From assembly GCA_951217055.1 (NCBI GenBank), contig OX578280.1:58800633-58864632 (forward strand): a DNA stretch of 64,000 nucleotides, read 5' to 3'. Below are positions 22,500-34,349 of the stretch, in pieces. This DNA is from Gerris lacustris (taxonomy: Eukaryota; Arthropoda; Insecta; Hemiptera; Gerridae). A program made the position numbers and the translations under genes. The notes under the pieces are model-generated. The model was not told where the DNA came from. It did not search any database and worked only from the letters and a program-made list of their open reading frames with translations. Each line of letters starts with the position of its first letter. The stretch's first letter is position 1.

Positions 22500-23390
22500 A
22501 ATATCTATTTGAAAAAAAAGTGTTCAACAGGAGGTTTTTTATAATTTCTTTTTAGACTTTTAATCAATATCTTCGGAAACTATAGTTTTTCCGGGGTCAC
22601 GACTTAAATGGTTAGATTCGTATTTAAATTGACAATATTTTAGACTTTTTAATAGAAATTGTCGGAAACGTTACCGTGAATATTTTTTTGAGTTTGTGAG
22701 GGTTGCACCTCGAAATTTGGTTGCACCTCAAATAGTTGGTTTTTGAGATTTATTTCTTTTTTCACGATTTTGGAAGTTTTTTGAAGGCAAATTTAGAAAT
22801 AATCTTAAATTTCTCAATTTTGATTTGGGTATGATTTTCCTGAACATATTATATGCCAAATTACATCAAATTTATCCACGCATCTGAACAGACTAAAGAC
22901 GGACATGATACCTCTTTTTTGATCAGGAGACCTTAAATAGTGTAAACCTATCATAATATGAAAAGTAGAAGTTTCGCCTCATCACAAAACTTTCTCTCTA
23001 TTCCCACTACGGCATACTACTTATAATGAGAAAGAAAAAAATCGGTCTGAGAAACACAAACAAATTGTGAATTGAAATCCCAAAACACCTGATTAAACAA
23101 ATGTATTTCTAAAATAAGCAAGTTGTAGGTTACTCTGTCGGTTCCAATTTCAGAGGAGACAAATTTAGTCTTATCAACATATCGAAAACTAGATTTTTCC
23201 CGGGAAAACGACTTATATGGTTAAATTCCTATTTAAATGACGGATTACAGAATTTTTCTTCAAAATTGTCGGAGTTTTTAAGGGGCAGCTATTTGTACAG
23301 AGTGTATGTGGCAAATTTCAGCTCTCCAAGGATTTTGATGACAGGCACCCGCAGAGACACAAACAAAAGTGAAGTAAATAGTCATTAAAA
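22500..23390 (+). repeat. Repeat family F, two adjacent diverged copies
   Basis: Blocks in common with 52545-53113: TTTTTCCGGGG/CGGGAAAACG, GGTTAGATT(C/T)GTAT, AAATTGTCGGAA(A/C), TATGATTTTCCTGAACAT and TATGCCAAATTACATCAAA, followed by CTTTCTCT near 22990. A second partial copy starts near 23140 (TTTTTCCCGGGAAAACGACTT). Non-coding. Confidence 0.65.
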
Positions 23391-25504
23391 ACAAGTTAAC
23401 AGTAGTTAAAAGAAATATAGCAGTTCATTTTAATACTACCCAGACCAAATGACTTACTTTTCCGGAGAACATCTAGTAGGTATGCGAGATATAAGGGCTC
23501 AAGAATGCTATAGAATGAGCAAAATAACCATGAAAATTTGTTTATCTCCAGTAGGGGGAAAAAGTTATGATTTTGAATTAGTTTAGAGGGACTAAAACAG
23601 GTCTTTTCATCACTGAACTCTAAAAGTAGGCAGAAAAAGTAAAAGTAGGGCGAAAAAAGGGGGGGGGGTTAGAGAGAGGGTAGGTTGTAGTCTGGCACCT
23701 TAATTTCTAGAAATCGAGCACTAATAAAGATATGTACCCCCCCCCCCCCCCCGGTGCCGAGCCACCCCCGTCAAAAATGAATTCCTACGCCACTGAAGGC
23801 ATCTAAATAACCTTCTATTTGAGTTCAATTCCAATTCTTATTTGTTTCTAATATTGAATCTCTTATATCTGCTATTAAAAGTGCTTAAAATTATTGTTAT
23901 AATTAAAATAATAAATAAAAACTGTGCAATGGACGAAAATGTGTATTTTCTTCCTACTGGAGATAAAATATTGTATGTACCTCGTGAGAAAAGTGCCATT
24001 ATTCCCCTCGCGATTATTAGCGTTATTCCCTCTGCTGTGCCTCGGGATTTAGGGACCATGGTTCTTCGGCTTCGCCTCAAGAACCAACTTTTTCGTTCAG
24101 GGAATAATGGCTTACTTTACTCCCTAGGTGCATAAATAACTATATTAATATTGTTTAATTTCAATAAATTGATCAAATTTTCTCTTTAACTCTTATTTAA
24201 TTTTTTTAGTAGAGAATTCATATTAAAATTTTATATTGTACAATTTCAGAAAAAAATCATAAAGTTATTGGAGCTCGACAAGTATATTAAATTCCGCAAT
24301 AAGTTTTTAACACATTGTTGTACTATTGTTTCTAAACCACTAATATTCGATGTAATTGGCAAGCTGTAAATAAAAGGTAAAGTTGGTTACTTTTTTTTGG
24401 ACCTCCCTCAGGTCTTTTTGTTGTGCTTTGAGGTTTTTTTTTTGCAAGACTTTTATAGTTCTATAAATCAGAAAGAAAGGCGGGAGAGGGGAAAAAAAGA
24501 AAAGCCCTCTCGAGTTGAACTTCCAAAACCTTTTCAAAGCTTCTCCGTGACTTTGAACAGCTCTACAAACAGCTTCACACAAGTCATGCAATTTTCTTCT
24601 CTTTCTATCCACAAAAAACCCTAAACTGTCGAAACTAACTCGATTCTATATTGTTTTTATAGAAAAAAAATCCGTGATTTCCTCGTTTTTTCCAGTCCAG
24701 TAAACTCTATGTGGCTTGAGGTAATAAGGAATAAATCAGTATTAGCGTTGGAAGTTCCTTCAAGCATCTAAATGAAACTACCATAAATAAAATCTAAGAT
24801 GGTAATTCACTGAAGGCATTACCATCTGAAACCATGCCTTCGGCTTTTACGATATTCACTGAGAAATGGATAAAACATAAAAAAAATGTGTAATGTCTTT
24901 TTAAAAGTACCTAAACCCTTCCACCCCTTACACTATATTCTTTTCCTTTTTTCCCCCTTATTTATTTAGTAGAACAAAAGGCTTATTTTATATTAGGAAA
25001 TCCCAATAAGATAATTTATGATAAGAATCATAAAACTTTTATCACCAGGTTCAAAGAAGTTGCAACAAAGTCGTTGGATAAAATAATAAATAATACAATA
25101 AAATTGTAATAAAATAAACATGGAATAAACGCGAGATACAAGTAAGAGGATGAAAATAAATTAAACTAACACTTAATACATTTCTCCTTAGTTATCAACT
25201 TAATTTATTCAAGATTAATATATTTATTTTAATTTATTTAAGATTAGATTAAATTTTAAATTAAAACTATAAACTATATAGTTGAAGATGGAAACAATCT
25301 CTCTTTTCAGAAGAAGTGTTTTATGTTTTGATTACTTTATGCTGTTTATTAGTATGTCCAATTTTGTGATGAATATCATAAAGCATAATTTTATAAATAA
25401 TATATATATAATTAATAATTATAATTTATATATTATAAATAATAATTAATTTAAATCAAATTATAATTATTATTAACAAAGGGAGACAGACAGAGAAAAA
25501 TAGA
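23391..25504. other. No gene recognised
   Basis: Contains poly-G/poly-C tracts (23660-23670, 23737-23752) and a segment CCACCCCCGTCAAAAATGAATTC...GCCACTG typical of a hAT-like right end. Near 23990-24130 is a weak inverted pair (GCCATTATTCCC / GGGAATAATGGC). The minus frame at 24340-24612 encodes DLCEAVCRAVQSHGEALKR but matches nothing I know. Confidence 0.4.
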
Positions 25505-25577
25505 CTCCAGCGCCGGGACTTGAACCACGGGCCTCTATATTTCCAGTATAGCGCTCTACCAACTGAGCTACACTGGA
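25505..25577 (-). tRNA. tRNA-like gene, anticodon GGA (possible pseudogene or SINE head)
   Basis: 73 nt fold as a cloverleaf on the minus strand. The acceptor is TCCAGTG/CGCTGGA (7 pairs, one G-T). The D arm is AGCTCAGTTGGTAGAGC. The anticodon stem is CTATA/TATAG around loop CTGGAAA. The variable loop is short and the T loop is TTCAAGT. A T5 Pol III terminator follows within about 6 nt. GGA would read Ser UCC codons, but there is no long variable arm as in true tRNA-Ser. The T stem pairs only if one T is bulged. These defects suggest a mutated tRNA or a tRNA-derived repeat. Confidence 0.5.
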
Positions 25578-27451
25578 GAATAATTTGCACTGTCAGTAAC
25601 GATACCTAGTCCCGAATTAAGCTTTTAATTTTCTACAACAATAGAGATCTCAATATGCTCCCAGAGAACATAGTTATCAAGTCATAGTTTCCGAGATATT
25701 GATGAAAATAAATCTGATTTTGTTAAAAATCAAAAACAAAAAGAAAACAACCACCTGTTGAACACATTTTAAACAATATGAATTCACTAAGCATTGCGTA
25801 AGGTTTACCATTGAAGCGAGCTTAATGCAATAAATATTTTATATTATATTCATGTTTCCTGAGGTCTGGGACCGAGATTATATGAGAAAGTTAGTCTGAG
25901 TTGTCTTGGACAGATTTTATATATCTAACTAAACTATTGAAAATAAGAAAAAAAGCGTAATTTTTAAATTTTGAGTGTCCGCCATTTTGGAATGGGAGTA
26001 GATAGAAAGCTCGGGTTTGGGGCAAATGTTTTCTTTTTTTAAGACCTTTCCAAAAATGTATGACTTTATGGGTGTTCCAATTTTAAATTTCAAAGTTAAA
26101 TCCAATATGGCGGAAAAATTATTACTCACCAAAGAAGTAGTTTTTTATAAAAGATAATGATACCCGCAAACCGGAAATTAATATCTCAATTATAACCGGA
26201 AATATTAAGCCGTTTCCGAACTCTTGGATCACCCAGTATATTTAGGTGCAATACACACTGAAGTAAAAAAAAAAAAAAAACAATTATTAGGATTCAACTT
26301 TTTTAAGGTTTCTATAGTTCATATATTGTATATTGCATATATTGTATGTTGTATATATTGCATATTGTATATCCATCATTTTACAAAAACAATAATGAAT
26401 CTTTCCAAGGCTAGTAAATTTAGTAAGGTAGTGATGTAACAAGGTAGTAAGGTAGTAAAGGTACTAAATTTACACGATTTACTATGTACTGAGCCAACAC
26501 ACTCATCCCCAATTCAGCGATAGGGACAAGAAATGTCACTCTGCTGCCCAAGCTATATTTTATACCTACCTGAAATATTTAACTTCAAGCTATACTGTCA
26601 TGTCAGGAGAAATATCCATTTGCATTATGCTTACAATCAACTTACTTAGGGTAGTGAGAATTACGAGCAGGTAACATATTATATAATTTATGTATTTAAA
26701 TTATACATAAAATAATATATAATGCGCGTTGAATGTTTAAGTTGATAAATTAATATTAAAGGATTTTTCTTGTTTCATATTATAAAATGAAAAAAAATAT
26801 ATATATACTATACACTCTTGTTACGAAACAGAAATATCTAACGATAATGAAAATACTCAGTATAACAGCATAATTCTTTAAAAAGAATAAATAAGTTAAA
26901 ATATTCAGTGAAACATTATTTATAAAGAATCAGGAAAAAATATATAACATAGGTTTAGGTAAAACGAAAGGTTAAGGTCAATGTTATAGTGAAATGGCTT
27001 TTGTATGAGAAGAAAGGCTAGCAAAAGCAAAAAGCAGTAAAAAAACAAAAGGAAGTGTTTCAAAGACCCAGGAAAATAATCAATTAATTATTTTATAACA
27101 GATATAGTATGGAAATGAGAATGATAGTTTAGTAGAGTAAACATACCGTTAATAAAATTATATGTGTGTTGTATGATGATGCGGTAAACTAGGATAAACA
27201 GACAGACTGACCACAAATCCAACCATTTACCTGGATCTGAAACAATATATAGAAAATAAAATAAAGCATAACATATTTAATCTATGTATGTATATATAAA
27301 CTAGAGTAAACAGAAATACGGATAACCACTTCAATCATTAACGTTGATCTGAAACAATATGAAAATAAAATGAAGCTGGTATACAGTTTGTTAATTTGTT
27401 CAAAATTTAGGTACAGTCCATTCTAGAAGAACTAAAACCATGTAATTAGTA
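25578..27451. other. No gene recognised; family F fragments
   Basis: 25670-25770 (GATGAAAATAAATCTGATTTTG, CACCTGTTGAAC) matches in reverse the last 100 bases of the window. 25860-25930 resembles the outer end of family F. The remainder is AT-rich. Confidence 0.45.
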
Positions 27452-28250
27452 TTTTGTATAGAAAACTATTTTGATGTATATTTTCTCTTTTGGTCATTTT
27501 AGGGTTAAATGTAAAGGTTGTTTTCTTCTCCTGTCTTTTTTTAAAAAACATCTATATTTCGGCCTCACTTAGAGCTTCTTCAAGCTGGTAACATTCCTCT
27601 GTAACGTTGTCTATATAGAAAACATGTGTGCATCTGTTTTATTTATTATTTTTTATATGACAATATAAGTCGTTGTTCCAGAAAAAAATCTATAGTTTCC
27701 AAGATATTGGCCAAAATAAATTTAATTTCAAAGAGCGAGAAGTTGGGTTCGAATTCCAGCCAGGGAGAAATTATTTTTAGAATGAACTAGCTGCGAACCC
27801 GTTTTTTCCTACGGTGTGCGTTCATATTTAATCTAGTTCCAGGTGTCTTAAAAAATCTTCTGGAAGTTTCAACAGGTTTTTGCAAAACTATATCACCCCT
27901 TTTCAAATACCAAATTTTAAATATATAGGAGTCGAATTATAATTAATTTCACCCAGGGGAAACCTAAAGAAAAGCTGTCCTTAAAATTCGATTTTAAATT
28001 AGCAAGGTAAAATTCAATGACGAAGTTATAAAAAATAACATAAAGTTATAAAAAATAAAACAGATATAAATAATATGTTTACTAAATAGACTATATTACA
28101 GAAGAATATTATAATTGCCTGAAGAAGCTCTAAGTAAGGGCGAAATATAGCTGTTTATTAAAAAAGAAATGAGGAGAAGACAACATTTTTATTTAAACCC
28201 TAAAAATATCAAAAGAGAATATATCTCAATATAGTTTTCTATATTGATTT
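27452..28250. mobile_element. Inverted-repeat element with about 160-bp arms
   Basis: 27452-27610 matches the reverse complement of 28090-28250. Shared blocks: TATAGAAAACTAT, TTTTAGGGTT, TGTTGTCTTCTCCT-like and CTTAGAGCTTCTTCA. Each arm carries the hammerhead-like motif, intact on the right arm (28119-28150) and mutated on the left. The 480-bp spacer includes a tRNA B-box-like GGGTTCGAATTCC at 27750. There is no coding capacity. Penelope-like origin is possible but unproven. Confidence 0.65.
28091..28150 (+). other. Hammerhead-like hairpin motif
   Basis: CTGAAGA (28119-28125), one extra base, stem GCTCT (28127-28131) / AGGGC (28137-28141), GAAA (28142-28145) and ATATAG (28145-28150), which can pair with CTATAT at 28091-28096. 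Same layout as at 1.29 kb. Confidence 0.4.
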
Positions 28251-29202
28251 ACAATAAAATAATAAAATAAGAGCTCACAACTAAGAAAAATTATAAATTA
28301 ATTTTAGTGTTTAAGAGCGAGCAAAGAATACAATACTTTCTCAAATAAATAATAAAGTAAAAGTATCACACAAAATATGGCTTGAATTTCAATCCATAAC
28401 AATATTTTTAAATTAACGTTAGGGAAAACCGAAAATTTATATTTTAAAAAATCGGAAGTTCCCACTCAAACATTACAGTAAAGATGCGCAGAAAAAGAGT
28501 ATTTTTAATAAAGAGTATTCAGTAATTGATTGAAACAAAGAAGGAATTCTTGTTCTTATTGTTTTAAAAGAGTTGAACTTCAGCACACAAAATAAAAAAA
28601 AATTATAAAAAGAAAATAAAAAAGGACTACCGTTTATATCCCAGATGACAAAATTTCCGATCAAAAACAACCAAAAGACTAGATGTTTATCAGTAATTTT
28701 TTACTAATTTATATTTCTGGACAAATTGATCAAGATTTTGATATATTTTAATATATTTTTTGGTTTGATATGCTATTAATTCTATTGTTGATAGCGACCA
28801 GATGGGAGTTTATAAAGGTGAATATAACTACTAAGGAAGAAAAAAAAGAACGCCCAATTCTTCTGTCCGCTGCTCCATATAAGGGTGAACCTGTCCACCC
28901 TACTGTGAGAAAGACTTGAATCGGCGGCCTCTTTCTGTTCTCTAACGGAAGAACTTCCCTGATTTATTTTTTTCTTCTTAAATATCACATCATTAAAACT
29001 TTCTTTTATACAAAATATAAAAAATCTTCCTTTAAAAATATTCAATCAATTTGTTTGTGGTACTGAAAGAAACCTTTAAGTATTTAGTTTTTCTTTATAT
29101 TCGAAGTTAATTTACTCAGGGTAAAATATCATTTAAGTTGAAATTAAAAAAAAGAAGTTACATTTTTTAAATAAAAATAAACGAACAAAGGCCTAAACTA
29201 AA
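28251..29202. other. No gene recognised
   Basis: AT-rich. 28870-28950 (ACTTGAATCGGCGGCCTC) resembles a tRNA-like or SINE-like segment on the minus strand, too degraded to define. Confidence 0.4.
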
Positions 29203-29464
29203 GCCTTGTCCACACTAGTAGACATATTGCGCAATTTTGGTCTCAGAGACAATGTCTAGCGATTTGTCTATAGACATCGGCTAGACAAACGGTGTCTACG
29301 GTCTCGTTGCTAGACCAAAAATCGCTTGTCTATGGTTTTCCATTCTAAATGGTAGACATGGTGCAACGTCTCAGCAGATGTCTATAGACACGTTGCGAGA
29401 CATGTCTATAGACAAAAATGTCTATAGACATGTCTCGCAACGTGTCTACTGGTGTGGACTAGGC
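29203..29464. mobile_element. MITE with 30-bp perfect palindrome
   Basis: The ends are 22-bp inverted repeats with two mismatches (left starts GCCTTGTCCACACTAG, right ends GTGTGGACTAGGC). The interior is built of repeated TGTCTATAGACA and GTCTAGC-type units. Arms 29385-29414 and 29419-29448 are perfectly complementary around AAAA. There is no coding capacity. The target duplication is unclear. Confidence 0.85.
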
Positions 29465-30448
29465 GTAACAATCAACAAATAACAAAATACTTTGCCAATA
29501 CAAGAATCCAAGAATTTATTTTAAAAAATTGTCCTTTGATTACAGTTTTTTTTGTTCCTCTCAAGACCATAAGGTTACTACAAGACGGGGATCCGGCCAT
29601 TTAACCCATCGACTCGATGAGATAATCATAGTGAAACATGTCTCACCTCTCTAGGATTCGAACTCACCACCGGTGTTATGAAATATGTTTCAGAGTCGAG
29701 TTAACACGCAATGACTAAATAAACAGGTCAAGTGTGTGCTAGTCAGCACAAAGCGAGGGTCTGTAGGCCACACTGTATAGTGTTTAACTGTAAAGTGTAT
29801 AAACTGTGTTTTTTTAAAATGCTAAAAAGCTTACTTTGAACTATCCTAAGGGTCTGATATTCTCAAAACACACTCTGATAAAGAATTTTTTTGCCACTGA
29901 ACTGGACTACAACCATATAAATACATCGAAAAGACCATAATTATAAAAAAAAAAAACGTATTTTGTCAATAAAAAATAAAATAATATATTTTTCGAAATT
30001 TCCAAAAAGTGATATCTTTACTTTTGGTCGAAGAATGGTCAGGAATTTTTTTCAGATTTTTTGTACTTCACATAAGCGAGATAGAGTGGGGGGACACGTT
30101 TTAGACCCACTTCAAACTTGCCTATGCTCGCCCTATCAAAATTATAACCAAAGAATTATATATTTCTGTAATCAGTTCGACGTACACTTTCATATGATAC
30201 CCCTCACGGTGTCGAAAAAAATTTAACCCTTAAGTTTTTTTACCCTAATTTTTTTAAGTCGCTATATTTTTAAAATATGTGGGTAGGTACTAGACACATA
30301 CATGCCAAATTTCAAAATGATCGGACGAAAGGTGTAGCCGTGAGAGCAGGCGACCGGACGGACAGACAGACACACGCAGGAAAATATAAGGGTCCTTGGA
30401 TTTGCCTATGGACCCTAAAAACTACACTTAATGAATACCAATTCGGCA
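29465..30448. other. No gene; segment shared with 47.7 kb and a CAAATTTCA...CAGACAGA tail
   Basis: 29560-29640 (GGTTACTACAAGACGGGG...CGGCCATTTAAC...TCGATGAGAT) is a diverged copy of 47730-47790. 30300-30375 contains TGCCAAATTTCAAAATGATCGG followed by ACGGACAGACAGACA. Confidence 0.5.
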
Positions 30449-30672
30449 CTTCTTTAGATTGTTACTCCCCTTATAAAAAAACAGAGGGAAGTAACAATCT
30501 AAAGAAGGTGTACGGAATGTTCTTCTTTAGACTGTTACTATCCCCTTTTCAAAACAGAAGTGCGATATTCCTTTGTCCCAAAGTACACTGGAATAAACTT
30601 CCCTTTGTCTTAATAGTTATTTAGACAAAGTCACTTATATTTTTAAAATACATAGGGGAGTAACAATCTAAA
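30449..30672. mobile_element. Small TIR element, TTCCTTTGTCCCAAAG family
   Basis: TTTAGATTGTTACTCCCCT at 30453 is matched by its reverse complement at 30654-30672. An internal inverted copy (30490-30507) makes a perfect 18-bp hairpin with 30449-30466. A further direct copy starts at 30521. The interior block TTCCTTTGTCCCAAAGTACA...CCTTTGTCTTAATAGTTATTTAGACAAAG is shared with 10.3 and 41.2 kb. Non-coding. Confidence 0.75.
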
Positions 30673-31080
30673 TAAATACCTATAAAAATCCAAGCAAAAT
30701 TGTAATAGAAACTATATGTATGTTTATTTCTTTACGGTGGCTAACAATTAATCCAATACAAGCAAGTCACTTTCATCGTTCTATTTTTACCGACACCAAA
30801 AAGTAAATTTATCTCACCCACTCACGAACTTTTTATACAAATCCATTTCTCCTGGAGTACACCTGTTCTATTTCCGTGTATTACAATCTAGAAAGGAATG
30901 CAAGGTCCTATAAACCAGAGTATTCATGATCAAATATTTTGTCTGAACCACCAGCTTCCAACAGAGAGCTGAATATTGTATTTTTATTTAATATGTACAA
31001 TTGTATGACAATGTAGGAATTAAAATGAAATGAACGAAGTATAAAATTAAGGAAATTATTACTTCATCACTAGTACCTAC
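30673..31080. other. No gene recognised
   Basis: AT-rich sequence without visible structure. Confidence 0.5.
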
Positions 31081-31413
31081 TAAATAAAATGAAGAAAACC
31101 GAACACCCTCCTTATAGGTCTTAACTTTCTGGTATTATATTTTAAAAAATTACTTCAGTGCTCCTATTGGCGAAATATATTACTAAAAAAGTGAAAACCG
31201 AGCTACCTCCTTATAGCTCTTAACTTTCTGGTACTATATTTTAAAAAAAATACTTCAGTGCTCCTATTGGCGAAATATATTACTAAAAAAGTGAAAACCG
31301 AGCTACCTCCTTATAGCTCTTAACTTTCTGGTACTATATTTAAAAAAAATTACTTCAGTGCTCCTATTGGCGAAATATATTACTAAAAAAGTGTACACTG
31401 AGCTACCTCCTAA
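31081..31413 (+). repeat. 100-bp tandem repeat, 3.3 copies
   Basis: Units at 31081, 31181, 31281 and a partial at 31381 share TACTTCAGTGCTCCTATTGG, CGAAATATATTACTAAAAAAG and TTAACTTTCTGGTA. Copies 2 and 3 are almost identical; copy 1 is more diverged. Small satellite-like array. Confidence 0.95.
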
Positions 31414-32249
31414 CTCCATATTTGTATTATATTTAAGAGCGTTACATTTTTCATGTCGGTTTTTCCGAGAAAGAAAATTTCGAGCAATGATTGGCGGTGA
31501 TTCATTTGACCCTCATCTGAAGTTTAATTTAACATTCAAAGCTTACCCGTCATAGGACCATAGGTTCAAAAAGTAAGTCCAAGTGTCTGTTTTGAATCCA
31601 TGCAAAATTGTTAGCAAATAATAATCAATTTGATATAGGCCCACGAGTTCCTTTTACAAGTATTCCGGAGGCAATCGAATTTAATAGTCCGGTCGTGCAA
31701 TGCCTAGAAGGATTCCACAGTGTTATTTCAAACAAAAGGCTGAAAACTAGAGAAGAAAAAGATCCGGTCAAGTTTCAAATGAATACAATTTTCAGATCAA
31801 TATCATATTGCATATGTGTAAAAGTAATTTCTTTATGCATGGTTCTTATCCATTTTACATGGGGTTAGTTAAATATCATATCCTTCAATAGATGAGCCAT
31901 TGTCTCAAACATTTTATTACAGTTAAAAAAAATCAAATATTCCAATCTACTTTCTAATTCCTTATTATCTGTTTTCTAGCTATTTCTTTGCACTCGTTTA
32001 GATTGCTTGAAGAAAGTTTATCTTGAGTTTTTATAAAGCCATTGAACAATACTTGATTTTTTTAATGATTGAGATCAAATTTAATAACTTTAAACAATAG
32101 GTATTTAAGATCCACGAGAATGAAATGAAGATATTAACGACTTTTTGAATATATTTAAAGCAATAAAATATTTTATGCTCATATGTAATTTTAGAATAAT
32201 GTCTATCAATGATTTAAAATGCCAATTTCGATTGATATAGGCATACATT
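31414..32249. other. No gene recognised
   Basis: The open frames at 31358-31555 and 31608-31868 show no motif. Confidence 0.45.
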
Positions 32250-33368
32250 AGGTTTGTTCCAACCACCAGTTCCGAATCAGTTTCGGGTTAGTCCGTGATT
32301 GACGTAATGCGCATGCGCGATCATTGACCGTTGGGAATTGATTTGTGATTTCGTTTTTGTTGGAACGCTCCTTTCTCGAACCAAACTGTTTGCTGTGGTA
32401 GGTTTTAGCACTGTTATCAGAACAACTTTTTAAGTTGATCGTTTATGTGATTTTGCGTTCCTGTGCTATCAAAAATACCTGAATTTATTAATATTAAAGA
32501 TATGGATGATGGATGAGTCAATAGTTGATGAAGATAAGTGCCAGTCGCTTAAATCAGGGCCTGATTTAGGCCGCCTAGGGGCTCGCACAACAAGGGGGGG
32601 CCACACCACAAAAGTTTCATTTTCTAATCCTAATTAAGCTCGAAAGTTGGAAGTAAAACTTACATACTCATAGAGGATATGACGAAAACACATGTAGACA
32701 TTTTAGAAATGTTTATTTAATACATGAATTCACGATTTCATTTCGATTTACGAAATTCACAATTTTCGGGCTTACTGAGGTGAGCCAGTTTTAGTAGACT
32801 CACGGCACACTCGTATTTTTATTGATATAATCCTAAATGCTCTTTTGTTTTAAAAAAACAAATATTAATCTTAGTCCAGTTAACGAAAGAAATATTGCGG
32901 AAATAAATCGGATTCTTTCGATATTTGTTTGAAAATGGAATAAGTATCAAAAGTCCATCTTGGAAAATAGGTCCAATTTTTATTTTTTTCAGAAATATCT
33001 AGAAAATGCCTTTATATGCACAAAAATTCATCGTCGCATTCGTACAAAAACATTTTAAAAAGAAGAGTTGATTCGCAAGAAAGGAGAATAATAGGCGAGC
33101 GAAATCAAAACAAAAACAATGAAGCGGAGCGGAAGGTTACGTTTCTGTTCACCCAAATCAATCCCAAACTACTATTCCCTGCCGCCGATCACTGACTGCT
33201 CTGACTGGTTCCAAACTAATCCGTGATTTAATCAGAGCGTGGTTGGAACAGCCGATCAACAGTCGGAGTCAGTCAGAGTTTGAGTTTGGGCTCGTTAGAA
33301 CGCTTTTTTCCAAATGCGCATGCGTCGCACAGTTCCAAACCAGTTTGAAGAGTGGTTGGAACAAACCT
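32250..33368. mobile_element. 1.1-kb TIR DNA element, non-autonomous
   Basis: Left end AGGTTTGTTCCAACCAC (32250) equals the reverse complement of the right end (to 33368). Both ends also carry ATGCGCATGCG about 60 bp inside. Flanking ATT on both sides may be a 3-bp target duplication. No transposase frame is visible. A hAT-like start, CAGGGCCTGATTTAGGC, lies inside at about 32557. Confidence 0.75.
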
Positions 33369-33868
33369 ATTATTTCTCCTAATGACAGGAATATTATATC
33401 TTATTTAAATAAACCTTTATTGAAGCACTTTCTTTATTGTTATGGTTTGTCAGGGAACTGATGGTTAATCTAGAAGTTTGGATAATGTTCTAGGACTTTG
33501 TAGGTGTAGCTTATAACACAATCTTTTACTGACGTAAAACACCCTGCGCTGGAGGGAGTACTGAGTACATGTTGATTTAAATTACGTTATTCCTATTGTC
33601 AGTGAAATTTAACCTGTTTTCACAAATAGTAATTCTTTGTCATGATTTAATTCAGTGAAGGGAGCTAAATCAGCGCTCGATAGGCAGATCTATGAAAGCA
33701 ATATCAGCAGAGCCAATTTAATAGTCGGGAAAAACTTCGCTTTATTTTATATCCTGGCATTTCCTGTACTTCATTCAACATTTTGAACCAAAATTTCCTT
33801 TCTTCTTCAATGTCTTCTAAATTAATAACTTGCGGTTGTCCGACGAAATCCGTAACACGAAGGGGTTG
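33369..33868. other. No gene recognised
   Basis: AT-rich to mixed sequence; no motif identified. Confidence 0.45.
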
Positions 33869-33967
33869 AAGTCCGACGTTTCGCTTCCACTACAGGAAGC
33901 ATCTTCAGGGGTAAGGTGCATCGTGATGTTGACTCGAAGCAATCACAAGATACGATACGTCGGACTT
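33869..33967 (-). other. Hammerhead-like structured element
   Basis: On the minus strand an 11-bp perfect outer helix (AAGTCCGACGT 33967-33957 with 33879-33869) encloses a possible stem (TTGTGAT/ATCACGA), then CTGAAGA (33908-33902), one extra base, a 6-bp stem GCTTCC/GGAAGC with a 6-nt loop, and GAAA running into the outer helix. This is the most complete copy of the motif in the window. The extra base after CUGAAGA makes ribozyme activity uncertain. Confidence 0.45.
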
Positions 33968-34349
33968 CGTGACGCGGATTTCACCGGAAAATCAAGTTAT
34001 TATGATTACGGAAGCCTACGCACCAAGTCTTTTAAATTGTATAAAGTTTCTCTATATGTAGTACCGTCATTCCATTCCTCCAATAAAACACCTCTCATGT
34101 CACTCGGTTGGAATTTTTTAATGGAAATTCTGGTTATTTGTCTGCAGAAAATCTAGGAAAATATGACATGATGAAATCCAAGAAGAGAATTATTGGAGAC
34201 CTTCTACAAAATTAGGATGGATTTTCGGTTCGCCAAGCAATGCGAGTGCAAAGGGATCCTAGAGTATCAACACAGGATACTAGGTCGTGGTACTCTGATT
34301 TTTACCGGTAAGTCGAGGACGGTACAGTGTCATGGTTATGACCCCACGC

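Noticed and set aside
23838..24135. 97-residue plus-strand frame
   Set aside because: It spans AT-rich sequence and a weak inverted repeat; the translation is unlike any family and ends in a repeat-like segment.
24340..24612. Minus-strand 90-residue frame as a host exon
   Set aside because: It has a plausible helix-like stretch but runs into low-complexity sequence. No splice context or family was recognised.
25505..25577. Bona fide tRNA-Ser(GGA)
   Set aside because: True tRNA-Ser has a long variable arm; here it is five nt, and the T stem is imperfect. Kept only as a tRNA-like gene.
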